Below are positions 15,470 through 25,002 of a stretch of DNA of 64,000 nucleotides, piece by piece. The stretch's first letter is position 1, and the number at the start of each line of letters is the position of its first letter. The stretch is from positions 1,674,001 through 1,738,000 of the forward strand of contig NZ_CP044532.1 of assembly GCF_026427775.1 (NCBI RefSeq), written 5' to 3'. The DNA is from Arthrobacter sp. CDRTa11. Lineage in GTDB: Bacteria > Actinomycetota > Actinomycetes > Actinomycetales > Micrococcaceae. Below the pieces are notes generated by a model that worked only from the letters and a program-made list of their open reading frames with translations, searched no databases and had not been told where the DNA came from. The position numbers and the translations under genes were made by a program.

Positions 15470-15885
15470 TGGCCCAGCTTCCTCCGGCTGAAGAGGCGCC
15501 GCGAGCATTCATCTGCCCCATGTGGAAAACCTCTGCCGGCGGAGCTAAAACGGTGGCCCTGCTGTCCGGCGGGCGGGAGCGCCTGTAGTACACTTGGTGG
15601 AGCAGTTTGCTGTGCCCTCAACGCATTTCGCGTCAGCACGTCTCATTCAGAAGTGCGGGGGAACAGCGGCTGACTACGCGCATCCAGCCCTCCTCGTCCA
15701 AAGCCAATGGCTTTGCCTGAGGAGGATTGTGCCTCTTGCGGTCAGGGCCCTGTGTCCTGATGAGAAGCGCAATGGATGCCAGGAGCACGGCCCGCCTTGG
15801 GCCAGGCTAAACAACCGTCAACTATTGGCAGGGTAAGAGAGCCTCCGGGTTTTCTCATGAATGACCTGCCGGAAGGAGCGCCGGC
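15470..15885. promoter_or_regulatory. Divergent promoter region and long rpsB leader
   Basis: This 416-bp gap holds the promoters of the M23-type gene (leftward) and rpsB (rightward). TACACT at 15589-15594 is a candidate rpsB -10 box, giving a leader of about 290 nt. The leader contains a strong two-part hairpin at 15689-15725. Before rpsB a good Shine-Dalgarno (GGAAGGAG, 15871-15878) stands 7 nt from the ATG. Confidence 0.45.
15689..15725 (+). promoter_or_regulatory. Structured hairpin in the rpsB leader hiding a Shine-Dalgarno-like sequence
   Basis: CCTCCTC (15689-15695) pairs with GAGGAGG (15719-15725), and inside it CAAAGCC pairs with GGCTTTG around an AAT loop. The 3' strand is a perfect anti-16S sequence that the hairpin would sequester. 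A GTG three bases later opens a 35-codon frame ending at 15836. Autoregulation by S2 or attenuation is plausible but not shown. Confidence 0.4.
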
Positions 15886-16764
15886 ATGCCCGTCGTAACT
15901 ATGCGCCAGCTGCTTGACAGCGGCGTCCACTTTGGACACCAGACCCGCCGTTGGAACCCGAAGATGAAGCGATTCATCTTCACGGAGCGCAACGGCATCT
16001 ACATCATTGACCTTCAGCAGTCGCTGTCCTACATCGACCGCGCTTACGAGTTCGTGAAGGCCACCGTTGCACACGGCGGCACCGTACTCTTCGTCGGCAC
16101 CAAGAAGCAGGCTCAGGAGTCCATTGCTGAGCAGGCAACCCGTGTTGGCCAGCCCTACGTGAACCAGCGCTGGCTCGGCGGTATGCTGACCAACTTCCAG
16201 ACCGTCTCCAAGCGCATCCAGCGCATGAAGGAACTGGAAGAGATCGACTTCGACGACGTCGCCGGCTCCGCGTACACCAAGAAGGAACTGCTGCTCCTTC
16301 GCCGTGAACTCACCAAGCTGGAGACCAACCTCGGCGGTATCCGCAACCTGACCAAGGCACCCTCCGTGCTCTGGATCGTGGACACCAAGAAGGAACACCT
16401 CGCCGTTGACGAGGCAAAGAAGCTGAACATCCCGGTTGTTGCCATCCTGGACACCAACTGCGATCCCGACGAAGTCGATTTCCCGATCCCGGGCAACGAC
16501 GACGCCATCCGTTCCGTGAACCTGCTGACCCGCGTCGTTGCTGATGCTGTTGCAGAGGGCCTGATCGCCCGCAACCAGCGTGCAACCGGCACCACCGAGG
16601 CTCCGGAAGAGCCGCTGGCCGAGTGGGAGCGCGAGCTCCTCGAAGGCAGCAAGGCTGAAGAGGCCGCTCCGGCCGCTGAGGCTGCTCCCGCTGCCGAGGA
16701 AGCTCCGGCTGCCGAGGAAGCTCCGGCCGCTGCCGAAGCTCCCGCCGCCGACGCCGACAAGTAA
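15886..16764 (+). CDS. rpsB: 30S ribosomal protein S2
   Basis: The product is 292 residues. The S2 signatures are [20 protein letters not shown] at the start, [15 protein letters not shown], and [20 protein letters not shown] with PGNDDA in the second half. It assembles late on the 30S head and is needed for S1 function where S1 is present. The C-terminal tail after about residue 245 is an Ala/Glu/Pro repeat (units like [12 protein letters not shown]), common in Micrococcaceae S2 but not conserved. It lies upstream of tsf, the universal bacterial pairing, with a hairpin between them that may adjust the ratio. Confidence 0.98.
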   Translation: MPVVTMRQLLDSGVHFGHQTRRWNPKMKRFIFTERNGIYIIDLQQSLSYIDRAYEFVKATVAHGGTVLFVGTKKQAQESIAEQATRVGQPYVNQRWLGGMLTNFQTVSKRIQRMKELEEIDFDDVAGSAYTKKELLLLRRELTKLETNLGGIRNLTKAPSVLWIVDTKKEHLAVDEAKKLNIPVVAILDTNCDPDEVDFPIPGNDDAIRSVNLLTRVVADAVAEGLIARNQRATGTTEAPEEPLAEWERELLEGSKAEEAAPAAEAAPAAEEAPAAEEAPAAAEAPAADADK

Positions 16765-16811
16765 CAAGTAAATCCGGATTCTCAGGCGCTCCAGCAGCGC
16801 TTGGAACACCT

Positions 16812-16850
16812 GACAGGATGGCGGCTCACCCGGTGAGCCGCTGTCCTGTC
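16812..16850 (+). terminator. Long hairpin between rpsB and tsf
   Basis: GACAGGA (16812-16818) pairs with TCCTGTC (16844-16850), enclosing GCGGCTCACC and GGTGAGCCGC around a single base. There is no T run, so it may act as a partial terminator, processing site or stabiliser between rpsB and tsf. Confidence 0.5.
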
Positions 16851-16891
16851 GGTCCGTACACCACATACATTTTCTAGACAGAGGGGTTCAC

Positions 16892-17728
16892 ATGGCGAAC
16901 TACACTGCCGCTGATATCAAGGCTCTGCGCGAGCGCACCGGCGCCGGCATGATGGATGTCAAGAAGGCTCTTGACGAGGCCAACGGTGACGCCGAGAAGG
17001 CCATCGAAATCATCCGCATCAAGGGCCTGAAGGGCGCTACCAAGCGCGAAGGCCGCTCCACCGCCGAAGGCCTGGTGGCCGCCAAGGTCAACAACGGCGT
17101 CGGCGTGATGATCGAAGTCAACTGCGAGACCGACTTCGTTGCCAAGGCTGACAAGTTCATCCAGCTGGCCGACCGCGTCCTGGCCGTTGCCGTTGAGTCC
17201 GGCGCTGCCGACCTCGACACCCTTCTGGCCACCGAAGTCGACGGCAAGCCGCTGTCCGAGGTCGTCGTCGAAGAGGGCGCAGTGCTGGGCGAAAAGGTTG
17301 TTGTCCGCCGGATCTCCCGCATCGAGGGCGGCACGGTTGACGCTTACCTGCACAAGACCTCCAAGGACCTCCCGGCCCAGGTGGGCGTCCTGTTCGCTGT
17401 TGACGGCGAAGGCGAAGCTGCCACCACCGCAGCCCACGACGTTGCAGTCCACGTTGCAGCCATGGCGCCGAACTACCTGACCCGCGAAGACGTTCCGTCC
17501 GAGCTGGTTGAGTCCGAGCGCCGCATCGCTGAAGAGACGGCCAAGGCTGAAGGCAAGCCCGAGGCTGCCCTCACCAAGATCGTCGAGGGCCGCGTGACCG
17601 GCTTCTACAAGGGCGAGGTCCTGGTTGACCAGGCATTCGCCAAGGACGCCAAGAAGTCTGTGGCCCAGGTCCTCGAAGAGGCCGGCGTCAAGGCTACTGC
17701 GTTCTCGCGTTTCCGCGTCGGCTCCTAG
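16892..17728 (+). CDS. tsf: Elongation factor Ts
   Basis: The product is 278 residues. It is the guanine-nucleotide exchange factor that recycles EF-Tu from GDP to GTP form in the cytoplasm. The N-terminal UBA-like domain has LRERTGAGMMDVKKALDEA and the core has the NCETDFVAK motif that contacts EF-Tu. Length and ends match actinobacterial EF-Ts. GAGGGG precedes the ATG by 5 nt. It follows rpsB with 127 nt between them and ends at a clear terminator. Confidence 0.98.
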   Translation: MANYTAADIKALRERTGAGMMDVKKALDEANGDAEKAIEIIRIKGLKGATKREGRSTAEGLVAAKVNNGVGVMIEVNCETDFVAKADKFIQLADRVLAVAVESGAADLDTLLATEVDGKPLSEVVVEEGAVLGEKVVVRRISRIEGGTVDAYLHKTSKDLPAQVGVLFAVDGEGEAATTAAHDVAVHVAAMAPNYLTREDVPSELVESERRIAEETAKAEGKPEAALTKIVEGRVTGFYKGEVLVDQAFAKDAKKSVAQVLEEAGVKATAFSRFRVGS

Positions 17729-17741
17729 TCGAATCTGCAAG

Positions 17742-17771
17742 GGGGTGGCCACTTCGGTGGCCGCCCCTTTT
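17742..17771 (+). terminator. Rho-independent terminator after tsf
   Basis: An 11-bp stem (GGGGTGGCCAC and its near complement) with a TTCG tetraloop ends in a T run, 14 nt after the tsf stop. It separates rpsB-tsf from pyrH. Confidence 0.9.
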
Positions 17772-17854
17772 GCATGCACCGGCTAAACGTCAGATGAGAC
17801 CTTTGGCCACCCAGCACGATAACCTAGCTCAGAGTTAACCAACGGGAAGGCACC

Positions 17855-18592
17855 ATGGAAGCCGTCAACAGTTCAATCCAGCCAGAGAAGAGCAGGCGAC
17901 GTGTCCTCCTCAAGCTGTCCGGTGAGGTCTTCGGCGGCGGAAAGTTGGGCGTTGATCCCGAAACCGTCCGCGACGTCGCCAAGCAGATCGCTGCAGCCAT
18001 CCCGGAAGTGGAGGTAGCCATCGTCGTCGGCGGCGGCAACTTTTTCCGCGGCGCCGAACTGTCCCAAAGCGGTATGGACCGGTCGCGGGCAGACTACATG
18101 GGCATGCTCGGCACCGTCATGAATTGCCTGGCCCTGCAGGATTTCCTGGAGCAGGCCGGCGTTGAAACGCGTGTACAGAGTGCCATCACCATGGGCCAGG
18201 TTGCCGAGGCCTACATTCCCCGCCGCGCCATCAGGCACATGGAAAAGGACAGGGTAGTCATCTTTGGAGCGGGAGCCGGGCTTCCGTACTTCTCCACTGA
18301 CACCGTGGCTGCCCAGCGCGCCCTGGAAGTCCACGCGGACGTGGTGCTGATGGCCAAGAGCGGCGTGGACGCGGTGTACACCGCCGATCCCAAAAAGGAC
18401 CCCACCGCTGAGAAGCTGGACACCCTGAGCTACGACGACGCCCTCCGGCGTGACATCAGGGTCATGGACCAGACAGCCATGACCATGTGCAAGGACAACA
18501 ATCTCTCCATGGTGGTCTTCGGAATGGAAGGCGAAGGGAACGTCACCCGCGCCATTCTCGGCGAAAAGCTGGGAACGCTGGTCACCCCCTAG
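17855..18592 (+). CDS. pyrH: UMP kinase
   Basis: The product is 245 residues of the amino-acid-kinase fold. It phosphorylates UMP to UDP with ATP in pyrimidine nucleotide synthesis. Visible motifs are [12 protein letters not shown] at the N-terminus, [13 protein letters not shown] for phosphate binding, [16 protein letters not shown], and [12 protein letters not shown] in the nucleotide-binding part. GGGAAGG lies upstream of the ATG. It stands in the conserved order tsf-pyrH-frr. A short hairpin overlapping its stop suggests partial termination before frr. Confidence 0.97.
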   Translation: MEAVNSSIQPEKSRRRVLLKLSGEVFGGGKLGVDPETVRDVAKQIAAAIPEVEVAIVVGGGNFFRGAELSQSGMDRSRADYMGMLGTVMNCLALQDFLEQAGVETRVQSAITMGQVAEAYIPRRAIRHMEKDRVVIFGAGAGLPYFSTDTVAAQRALEVHADVVLMAKSGVDAVYTADPKKDPTAEKLDTLSYDDALRRDIRVMDQTAMTMCKDNNLSMVVFGMEGEGNVTRAILGEKLGTLVTP

Positions 18593-18612
18593 CTACGGCT
18601 AGGATGTTTTTA
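18588..18612 (+). terminator. Short terminator hairpin overlapping the pyrH stop
   Basis: CCTAGC (18588-18593) pairs with GCTAGG (18598-18603) around TACG; a T-rich stretch follows (TGTTTTTA). The pyrH stop codon is inside the 5' arm. Confidence 0.55.
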
Positions 18613-18728
18613 GGACAGTTCCTCCCCGCCATCCCCTAAGGATGGAACGGGGATCAACAAGGAACATTGAACCGAGATTGTGCATGGACCCGGCACCGAC
18701 GGACTGCACCAACTTCTGAGGAGAGACC

Positions 18729-19286
18729 GTGATCGAAGATACCTTGCTCGAAGCCGAAGAGAAGATGGACAAGGCTGTTGAGGTAGCCAAGGAAGATTTT
18801 GCCTCGATCCGTACAGGGCGGGCCAACCCCGGACTCTACAACAAGGTGCTGGTGGACTACTACGGTGCACCCACCCCGCTGCAGCAGCTGGCATCCTTCG
18901 CCATTCCTGACGCCCGCACCATTCTCATCACCCCGTTCGACAAAACTGCTCTCCGGGACATTGAACGTGCCCTGAGCGACTCCGAGGTGGGCGCTAACCC
19001 CTCCAACGACGGCAACGTCATCCGGATCACCATTCCGGACCTGACCCAGGAACGCCGCAAGGAGTACGTCAAGATCGTCAAGACCAAGGGCGAGGACGCC
19101 AAGATCTCCATCCGCAACATCCGGCGCAAGGCCAAGGAAACGCTGGACCGGCTGGTCAAGGACGGCGAAGCCGGCGAGGACGAGGGCAGCCGGGCTGAGA
19201 AGGAACTGGACGCTTTGACCAAGGCACACGTGGACGGCATCGACGAACTGCTCAAGCGCAAGGAAGCGGAGCTACTCGAAGTCTAA
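18729..19286 (+). CDS. frr: Ribosome recycling factor
   Basis: The product is 185 residues, the standard length. With EF-G it splits the post-termination ribosome. Conserved segments are [23 protein letters not shown], split around the helix hinge, [10 protein letters not shown], and [19 protein letters not shown]. The start is GTG with GAGGAGAG upstream. Its stop overlaps the cdsA start by one base (TAATG), so the two are coupled. Confidence 0.97.
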   Translation: MIEDTLLEAEEKMDKAVEVAKEDFASIRTGRANPGLYNKVLVDYYGAPTPLQQLASFAIPDARTILITPFDKTALRDIERALSDSEVGANPSNDGNVIRITIPDLTQERRKEYVKIVKTKGEDAKISIRNIRRKAKETLDRLVKDGEAGEDEGSRAEKELDALTKAHVDGIDELLKRKEAELLEV

Positions 19287-20209
19287 TGAGCCAGGCAGAG
19301 CAGGCTCCCGCTCAACGGGCGCGCATGAAGGGGAGGCAGCCCCGGAGGAACCCGACGCCCAAGGCTGGACGGAACCTCCCTGCGGCCACCGTGGTGGGCC
19401 TGGCGATGCTCTTTGCGGTCTTGGGCGGGCTCGTCTTCCTGCCGCTCGGCTTTGTGGCGGTGACCACCGCCTTCGCTGTTTTTGGGGTCTGGGAAATTTA
19501 CCGCGCCTTGGAGGCAAACGGCACCAGGATGCCCATCGTCCCGGTGATGACGGGCACGCTGGCCATGCCTTTCGCTGCCTACTTTGGCGGATTGGAGAGC
19601 CTTCTCTTCGCCATGCTGCTGAGCTGCGTGGCAGTGCTTCTCTGGCGCTCGGTGGAATCAGCCGCGGGATCGGCCAACAGTATCTTCGCCGGCGTCTTCA
19701 CCCTGGGCTGGGTTCCGTTCTTCATCAGTTTCGCGGCCCTGCCCCTTCATGCTTCGGGCGGCGCCATCACCGTGGGCCTGTGGCCCGGGGGAACTGTGCC
19801 ACACGGGGCCTGGCAAGTAGCAGTGATGCTGCTTCTGGTTGTCTCCAACGACACGTTCGGCTACCTCGTCGGCGCGTCACTCGGAAAGCACCCCATGGCG
19901 CCCAAAATCAGTCCCAAAAAGTCCTGGGAAGGCTTCGCCGGATCCATTGCCGGCGCCATGCTGATCGGGATCCTGGCAAGCATCTTCCTGCTCGGCAAAC
20001 CGTGGTGGGTAGGCGTGGTCCTGGCAGTGGGCCTTGTTGCCGCCTCCACAGCCGGAGACCTGGCGGAATCCATGGTCAAACGCGAACTGGGAATCAAGGA
20101 TATGAGCAGCATCCTCCCCGGTCATGGCGGAGTGATGGACCGGCTGGATTCCATCGTTTTCGCAGCACCAGTGGCGTTTGTGCTCTACGGGCTGGTCGCA
20201 GCAGCCTGA
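19286..20209 (+). CDS. cdsA: Phosphatidate cytidylyltransferase (CDP-diglyceride synthase)
   Basis: The product is 307 residues. It makes CDP-diacylglycerol from CTP and phosphatidate in the membrane, the branch point to all phospholipids. After a basic N-terminal extension of about 35 residues there are about seven membrane segments. The CTP-transferase signature is visible near the C-terminus: KISPKKSWEGFAGS, then GDLAESMVKRELGIKDMS and PGHGGVMDRLDS. It is translationally coupled to frr, as in many actinobacteria. Confidence 0.95.
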   Translation: MSQAEQAPAQRARMKGRQPRRNPTPKAGRNLPAATVVGLAMLFAVLGGLVFLPLGFVAVTTAFAVFGVWEIYRALEANGTRMPIVPVMTGTLAMPFAAYFGGLESLLFAMLLSCVAVLLWRSVESAAGSANSIFAGVFTLGWVPFFISFAALPLHASGGAITVGLWPGGTVPHGAWQVAVMLLLVVSNDTFGYLVGASLGKHPMAPKISPKKSWEGFAGSIAGAMLIGILASIFLLGKPWWVGVVLAVGLVAASTAGDLAESMVKRELGIKDMSSILPGHGGVMDRLDSIVFAAPVAFVLYGLVAAA

Positions 20210-20304
20210 CTGAAGCACCAAGCCCGCATGCCCCAACAGAACGCCGGCGGCGCCATAGACTGGTGCCACAGCGATCCGGCTGAAGAACATTGAAGGAACG
20301 TACA

Positions 20305-20889
20305 GTGGCAGTGGATTTTCAACGGCAGATTCCCGCGTCCTTTGAACGCGTGCAGCGCAACGACTACGGCTATAACGCCAAGCAGGTGGACCAGTTCCTC
20401 CAGCGCGCCCGCGTCTCGCTGGAATCGCCGAAGGCGGCCGTCCACGTCATTACGAGCTCCGATGTGCGTTCAGTCTCCTTTGACCCCGTCAAAGGCGGGT
20501 ACTCTGCCGCCGTCGTGGATGCCGCCCTGGACCGGCTGGAAGACGCTTTCGCCCGCCGTGAACGCGATGAACTGATTGCCTCCAGTGGCGAAGAAGCCTG
20601 GCTGCGCCAGATCGGACGGCTCTCCGGGATCCTGCGCGGCAGGCTGCACCGGCCCGACGGCGAACGCTTCCGCCGGCCGTCGAAGAACAAGGCCCGCAGT
20701 TACAACACCGCGGACGTGGACAAGCTCTGCCACGAGCTGATCGGCTACCTGGAAGAGGACAAGCCGCTCAGCGTGGACAATGTCCGCCGCGCTGTCTTCC
20801 GTCCCGCAACAGGCCAGGACGGGTACGAGGAAAACCAGGTGGATGCGTTCCTGGACCGCGTGGTTGAACTGATGGCTGCCATCGACTGA
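20305..20889 (+). CDS. DivIVA-domain repeat protein
   Basis: The product is 194 residues and contains about four copies of the short DivIVA-type motif (an aromatic/Gly-Tyr followed by VDxFL or similar): YNAKQVDQFLQRA, YSAAVVDAALDRLED, YNTADVDKLCHELI and YEENQVDAFLDRVVE. Such proteins may bind curved membrane or scaffold polar growth, but this short form lacks the long coiled coil of true DivIVA/Wag31. The GTG at 20305 has GAAGGAA 6 nt upstream. It lies behind cdsA in the cell-envelope neighbourhood usual for Micrococcaceae. Confidence 0.85.
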   Translation: MAVDFQRQIPASFERVQRNDYGYNAKQVDQFLQRARVSLESPKAAVHVITSSDVRSVSFDPVKGGYSAAVVDAALDRLEDAFARRERDELIASSGEEAWLRQIGRLSGILRGRLHRPDGERFRRPSKNKARSYNTADVDKLCHELIGYLEEDKPLSVDNVRRAVFRPATGQDGYEENQVDAFLDRVVELMAAID

Positions 20890-20988
20890 CCCACGCCTCG
20901 CCGTTGTAGCCTGCACCATGCAGCCTGCCCCATGCAGTCCGCACCGGGCAAGCCTGATTCTGCGCAAACCTGCCTCGGGCGACCAAAT

Positions 20989-22479
20989 CTAGCGTTCGGT
21001 GATCAAAGGCCTCTCAGGGGTGTGCAGGCGGGTCATGATCCGCGACATCGTCCTGGGCACACGGCCCTTGGTGGCGCGGGAGACGAGTACCATCACGGCG
21101 AACGCAGCCGGCACAGTCCACGCCGCCGGCTGGGCCAGCCAAAACGGGGTGCCGGCCGCCCCCGCCGCTGCGCCGTAAATCATGGCACCGCCGCAAAGCA
21201 GGGCCCCCGTCACCATCCCGGCGATGGCACCGGCGTCGGTAAGGCCCCGCCACCAAATGCCCAGCAGCAGGACGGGGCAAACGGTGGAGGCGGTGAACGC
21301 AAACACCAGGCCAACGCTGCCTGCGAGCGCAAGCGAGTCCGTCATCAGGGCGAAACCCAACGGGACCGCCGCCGAGATGACGGCGGCCAGCCGAAAACCG
21401 TGGACATTGCCACCGAGCACATCCTGGCTGATGACACCGGCCAGCGAAACCACCAGTCCGGAGGTGGTTGACAGGAACGCGGCAAAAGCGCCGCCCACCA
21501 CCAGCGCAGACAGCAGGTCGCCGGCCGTTCCGCCCACCAGCTGGCCCGGCAGGAGGAGCACTACGGCGTCGGCCTGTCCCGACCTGGCAAGCTCCGGGGC
21601 GAACATCCGGCCCGCAAGACCATACACCGTGGGGAACAGGTAGAAGACCGAGAGGAGGCCCAACACGATCAGGGTGGTCCGCCGGGCAGACTGCCCGTCA
21701 GGATTGGTATAAAAGCGCACCAGGACGTGTGGCAGTCCCAGCGTCCCGAAGAGGAGCGCCACCAGGAGTGAGATGTTCTGGTAGGGGCCGGCGGGTGACA
21801 GCCCGGTGGGGTTGATGGCGGCTTGGGCAACAGCAGGCGTCCCGCTTCCGGCCAGGACGAACATGATGAAAACGGCGGGCACCGCCAGGGCAGTGAGCTT
21901 GAGCCAGTACTGGAAGGCCTGCACAAAAGTGATGGAACGCATGCCGCCGGCCACAACTGTCAGGCACACAACAACCACCACGGACACCGAGCCCACCCAG
22001 GATGGCAGCCCGGTGGCAATCCGGATGGTCAGCGCCGCACCGTGGAGCTGCGGAACGATGTACAGCCAGCCCACCACAACCACCACCACACTGGTGACCC
22101 TGCGGACCGCCAGCGAATCCAGCCGTGCCTCGGTGAAGTCGGGGATGGTGTACGCTCCCGAACGCCGCAGCGGGGCGGCCACAAAAAGCAGCAGCATCAG
22201 GTACCCGGCGGTGTAGCCCACGGGGAACCACAGCGCATCGGTCCCCGAGAGCAGGATCAGCCCGGCCACGCCCAGGAAGCTCGCGGCGGACAGGTACTCG
22301 CCGCCGATGGCTGAGGCATTCCACCAGGGCGGCACGGTCCGGGACGCCACGTAAAAGTCGCCGGTGGTGCGGGAGATCCGGAGGCCGTAAAAGCCGATCA
22401 CCGCAGTGGCAAGCGAAACGACCACCAGGGCCACCACGCCCACGGCGGGATTCACGGCAGGATCAGCGGCCGGATTCAC
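20989..22479 (-). CDS. Sodium:solute symporter (SSS family), acetate/monocarboxylate type
   Basis: The product is 496 residues with about 13 membrane segments. Typical SSS features are DFYVASRTVPPWWNASAIGGEYLSA split near TM2, IPDFTEARL, and LGLPHVLVRFYTNPDGQSAR. The latter resembles ActP/MctC monocarboxylate symporters. The GTG at 22479 is chosen because GAGG lies 6 nt upstream and the gene then begins 7 nt after the small protein's stop. It is the last gene of an operon with the LytS/LytTR pair, so its substrate may be what the sensor detects. Confidence 0.88.
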   Translation of the reverse strand: MNPAADPAVNPAVGVVALVVVSLATAVIGFYGLRISRTTGDFYVASRTVPPWWNASAIGGEYLSAASFLGVAGLILLSGTDALWFPVGYTAGYLMLLLFVAAPLRRSGAYTIPDFTEARLDSLAVRRVTSVVVVVVGWLYIVPQLHGAALTIRIATGLPSWVGSVSVVVVVCLTVVAGGMRSITFVQAFQYWLKLTALAVPAVFIMFVLAGSGTPAVAQAAINPTGLSPAGPYQNISLLVALLFGTLGLPHVLVRFYTNPDGQSARRTTLIVLGLLSVFYLFPTVYGLAGRMFAPELARSGQADAVVLLLPGQLVGGTAGDLLSALVVGGAFAAFLSTTSGLVVSLAGVISQDVLGGNVHGFRLAAVISAAVPLGFALMTDSLALAGSVGLVFAFTASTVCPVLLLGIWWRGLTDAGAIAGMVTGALLCGGAMIYGAAAGAAGTPFWLAQPAAWTVPAAFAVMVLVSRATKGRVPRTMSRIMTRLHTPERPLITER

Positions 22480-22486
22480 GGCAGCC

Positions 22487-22833
22487 TCACGCGTCCTCGG
22501 CCAACTCGCGGTACCGGGCTTCATTCCGGGCGGCGGAGCGGATGAACAGCCAGGCGCTTAGTCCGATCAGCGGATAGATGCCGGCGCCGATCAGGATCCA
22601 GTCGAAAGGGATGCCGGCCACCCTGGTTTCTGCAAGCCCCGGAACAGCTATCAGGAGCAGCGGAAAAGCGCAGAGGATCAGCAGGAACCCCAGACCCACC
22701 ACCAGGGCCAGCCGCAGCTGGGAGCGGATGAGGGACCTGACAAATACCTGGCCCACGTCTGACTCCTGCGCCGCCTCGGGGGTCTCCCGCGGCGGACGGG
22801 CCGCTGAAGGTGGCGCCGTGACCCGGATGCGCG

Positions 22834-22837
<4 letters not shown>
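22487..22837 (-). CDS. Small two-TM membrane protein, likely symporter partner
   Basis: The product is 116 residues with a hydrophilic N-terminus and two membrane helices (LALVVGLGFLLILCAFPLLL and FDWILIGAGIYPLIGLSAWL). This matches the small DUF485/DUF4212-like proteins that accompany SSS symporters. It overlaps the upstream response regulator gene by 4 nt (ATGA) and precedes the symporter by 7 nt. Role in assembly or gating of the symporter is inferred from this constant pairing. Confidence 0.75.
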
Positions 22838-23553
<716 letters not shown>

Positions 23554-23585
23554 GGTTCCTACATTAGCTGCGTCCGTCAAACAGC

Positions 23586-24800
23586 TCAGGCGTCATGGCC
23601 CGGCTGGGACTTGGGCACGCGCATGGTGATGAGGGTCCCCTCGCCGGGGGCGGTTTCGATCACCAGTCCATGGCCTTCCCCATAAACCTGCCGGAGGCGG
23701 GCGTCCACGTTGCGCAGTCCCACATGCTCGCCGTCGCTGTGCCCGGCCAGCACTGACCTGAGCTGCGCAGGATCCATGCCCACGCCGTCGTCCTCGATGG
23801 TGACTTCCGCATAGGCGCCGGAGTCATGGGCCGCAATGCTGATCCGGCCTGGCCCTTCCTTCGCCTCCAGGCCGTGCCGGACGGCGTTTTCCACCAGGGG
23901 CTGGAGGCTCAGGAACGGGATAACGGTGCTCAGGACTTCCGGTGCGATCCGGAGGCTGACCTGCACGCGGTCCCCGAAGCGCGCACGCTCCAGCAGCAGG
24001 TACCGGTCGATGCAGCGGAGTTCTTCGGCGAGGGTGGTGAAGTCGCCATGCCGCCGGAAGGAGTACCTCGTGAAGTCGGCAAACTCGACCACCAGCTCCC
24101 GGGCGCGTGCCGGATCCGTGTTGATGAACGACGCGATGGCGTTGAGCGAGTTGTAGATGAAGTGCGGGCTGATCTGGGCCCGGAGGGCGCGGACTTCGGC
24201 TTCCATCAGGAGCGTCCGGGACGCGTCCAGTTCCGCCAGCTCAACCTGGACCGAAACCCAGTCGGCCACTTCGCTGACGGCCCGGACCAGCCCGGCACCC
24301 ACCGACGGGGCAAAGGCCGCCACCACACCAACCACCCGTGCGTTGGCCCGGATCGGGGCGATCACGGCTTCCAGGCGGATCGGGGGGCCCCCGGCCGCCG
24401 GAACGGCGCCACGCGCCTGGACTATGGCTGGCGACTGGACCATGGCTGTCCTGCCGCCGGCAAGGACGCCTGCCGCGAGGTCCATGAGGAGGGGCTTCAG
24501 GTCCTCGGCGGAACCGTCCCAGGCCAGCACGCCCGCGGTGTCGGTGATGGCCAGGGCATCGCAGCCCAGCAGGCTGCGCAACTGGCGGGCGGCCTTGGCG
24601 GCCCCTGCAGGGTTGAGGCCGGCGCGCAGATGCTGTCCCGCCCGGGACGCGGCGTGAAGGGTGGTGTAGGTTGCGCGTTCGGCGTCGGTGCCCAACTCAC
24701 GGAATGACCGCAGCACCTTCAGTCCCACACCGACGACGGCGGCGATCGCCAGCGCTATCACGGCAAGGGCGGCGGCGGTCAGGAGAGGGGAGTCCGGCAT
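23586..24800 (-). CDS. LytS-type sensor histidine kinase
   Basis: The product is 404 residues. One N-terminal membrane segment (LLTAAALAVIALAIAAVVGV) is followed by a GAF-like cytoplasmic region. The histidine-kinase core has ISPHFIYNSLNAIASFI with the phospho-accepting His, LQPLVENAVRHG (N box), EDDGVGM and GLRNVDARL. It should phosphorylate the adjacent LytTR regulator. The ATG at 24800 is chosen because it begins the membrane segment and a TACGCT box sits 7 nt upstream; the frame runs on to 24983 with low-quality sequence. LytS-type kinases beside symporters commonly sense acetate, pyruvate or similar acids. Confidence 0.92.
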   Translation of the reverse strand: MPDSPLLTAAALAVIALAIAAVVGVGLKVLRSFRELGTDAERATYTTLHAASRAGQHLRAGLNPAGAAKAARQLRSLLGCDALAITDTAGVLAWDGSAEDLKPLLMDLAAGVLAGGRTAMVQSPAIVQARGAVPAAGGPPIRLEAVIAPIRANARVVGVVAAFAPSVGAGLVRAVSEVADWVSVQVELAELDASRTLLMEAEVRALRAQISPHFIYNSLNAIASFINTDPARARELVVEFADFTRYSFRRHGDFTTLAEELRCIDRYLLLERARFGDRVQVSLRIAPEVLSTVIPFLSLQPLVENAVRHGLEAKEGPGRISIAAHDSGAYAEVTIEDDGVGMDPAQLRSVLAGHSDGEHVGLRNVDARLRQVYGEGHGLVIETAPGEGTLITMRVPKSQPGHDA

Positions 24801-24807
24801 GCTGCCC

Positions 24808-24813
24808 AGCGTA
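24808..24813 (-). promoter_or_regulatory. -10 box of the LytS operon (probably leaderless)
   Basis: On the minus strand TACGCT is followed by 7 nt and then the ATG at 24800. No Shine-Dalgarno is present, so the message probably starts at the start codon. Confidence 0.4.
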
Positions 24814-24822
24814 GCGGCGGGC

Positions 24823-24852
24823 GCCGTTTGCCGCAGCATCGCAACCGTTGAG
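24823..24852 (+). promoter_or_regulatory. LytTR-type direct repeat
   Basis: GCCGTTTGC at 24823-24831 and ACCGTTGAG at 24844-24852 are 21 bp apart, two helical turns. The second fits the LytTR half-site consensus fully and the first at its core. It sits 23-52 bp upstream of the kinase start, which suggests autoregulation and perhaps control of the divergent symporter operon. Confidence 0.5.
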
Positions 24853-24899
24853 CGACCCATTCGGCGCCGGGTCTGGTAGCGGCGCCTCCCGCGGCGCAC

Positions 24900-24915
24900 A
24901 GTGATTGCAGTCACA
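24900..24915. promoter_or_regulatory. CRP/GlxR-type box upstream of DUF485-actP
   Basis: AGTGA-TTGCAG-TCACA differs at one base from the TGTGA-N6-TCACA consensus. It lies 88 bp before the DUF485 start in the divergent region. Acetate uptake genes are known targets of CRP or GlxR in other bacteria, so catabolite control is likely. Confidence 0.6.
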
Positions 24916-25002
24916 TCGACCGTCGCAATCCTCCTGCGCAGTGCCACTCCTGTCTGCAGGGCCGGCCGATGTGAACCAGGCAAATCTCAACGAGGAGGAA
25001 CG

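Noticed and set aside
15729..15836. 35-codon leader peptide of rpsB as a firm gene
   Set aside because: The ribosome site is only 3 nt from the GTG and lies in a hairpin. Kept as a possibility within the leader finding, not called as a CDS.
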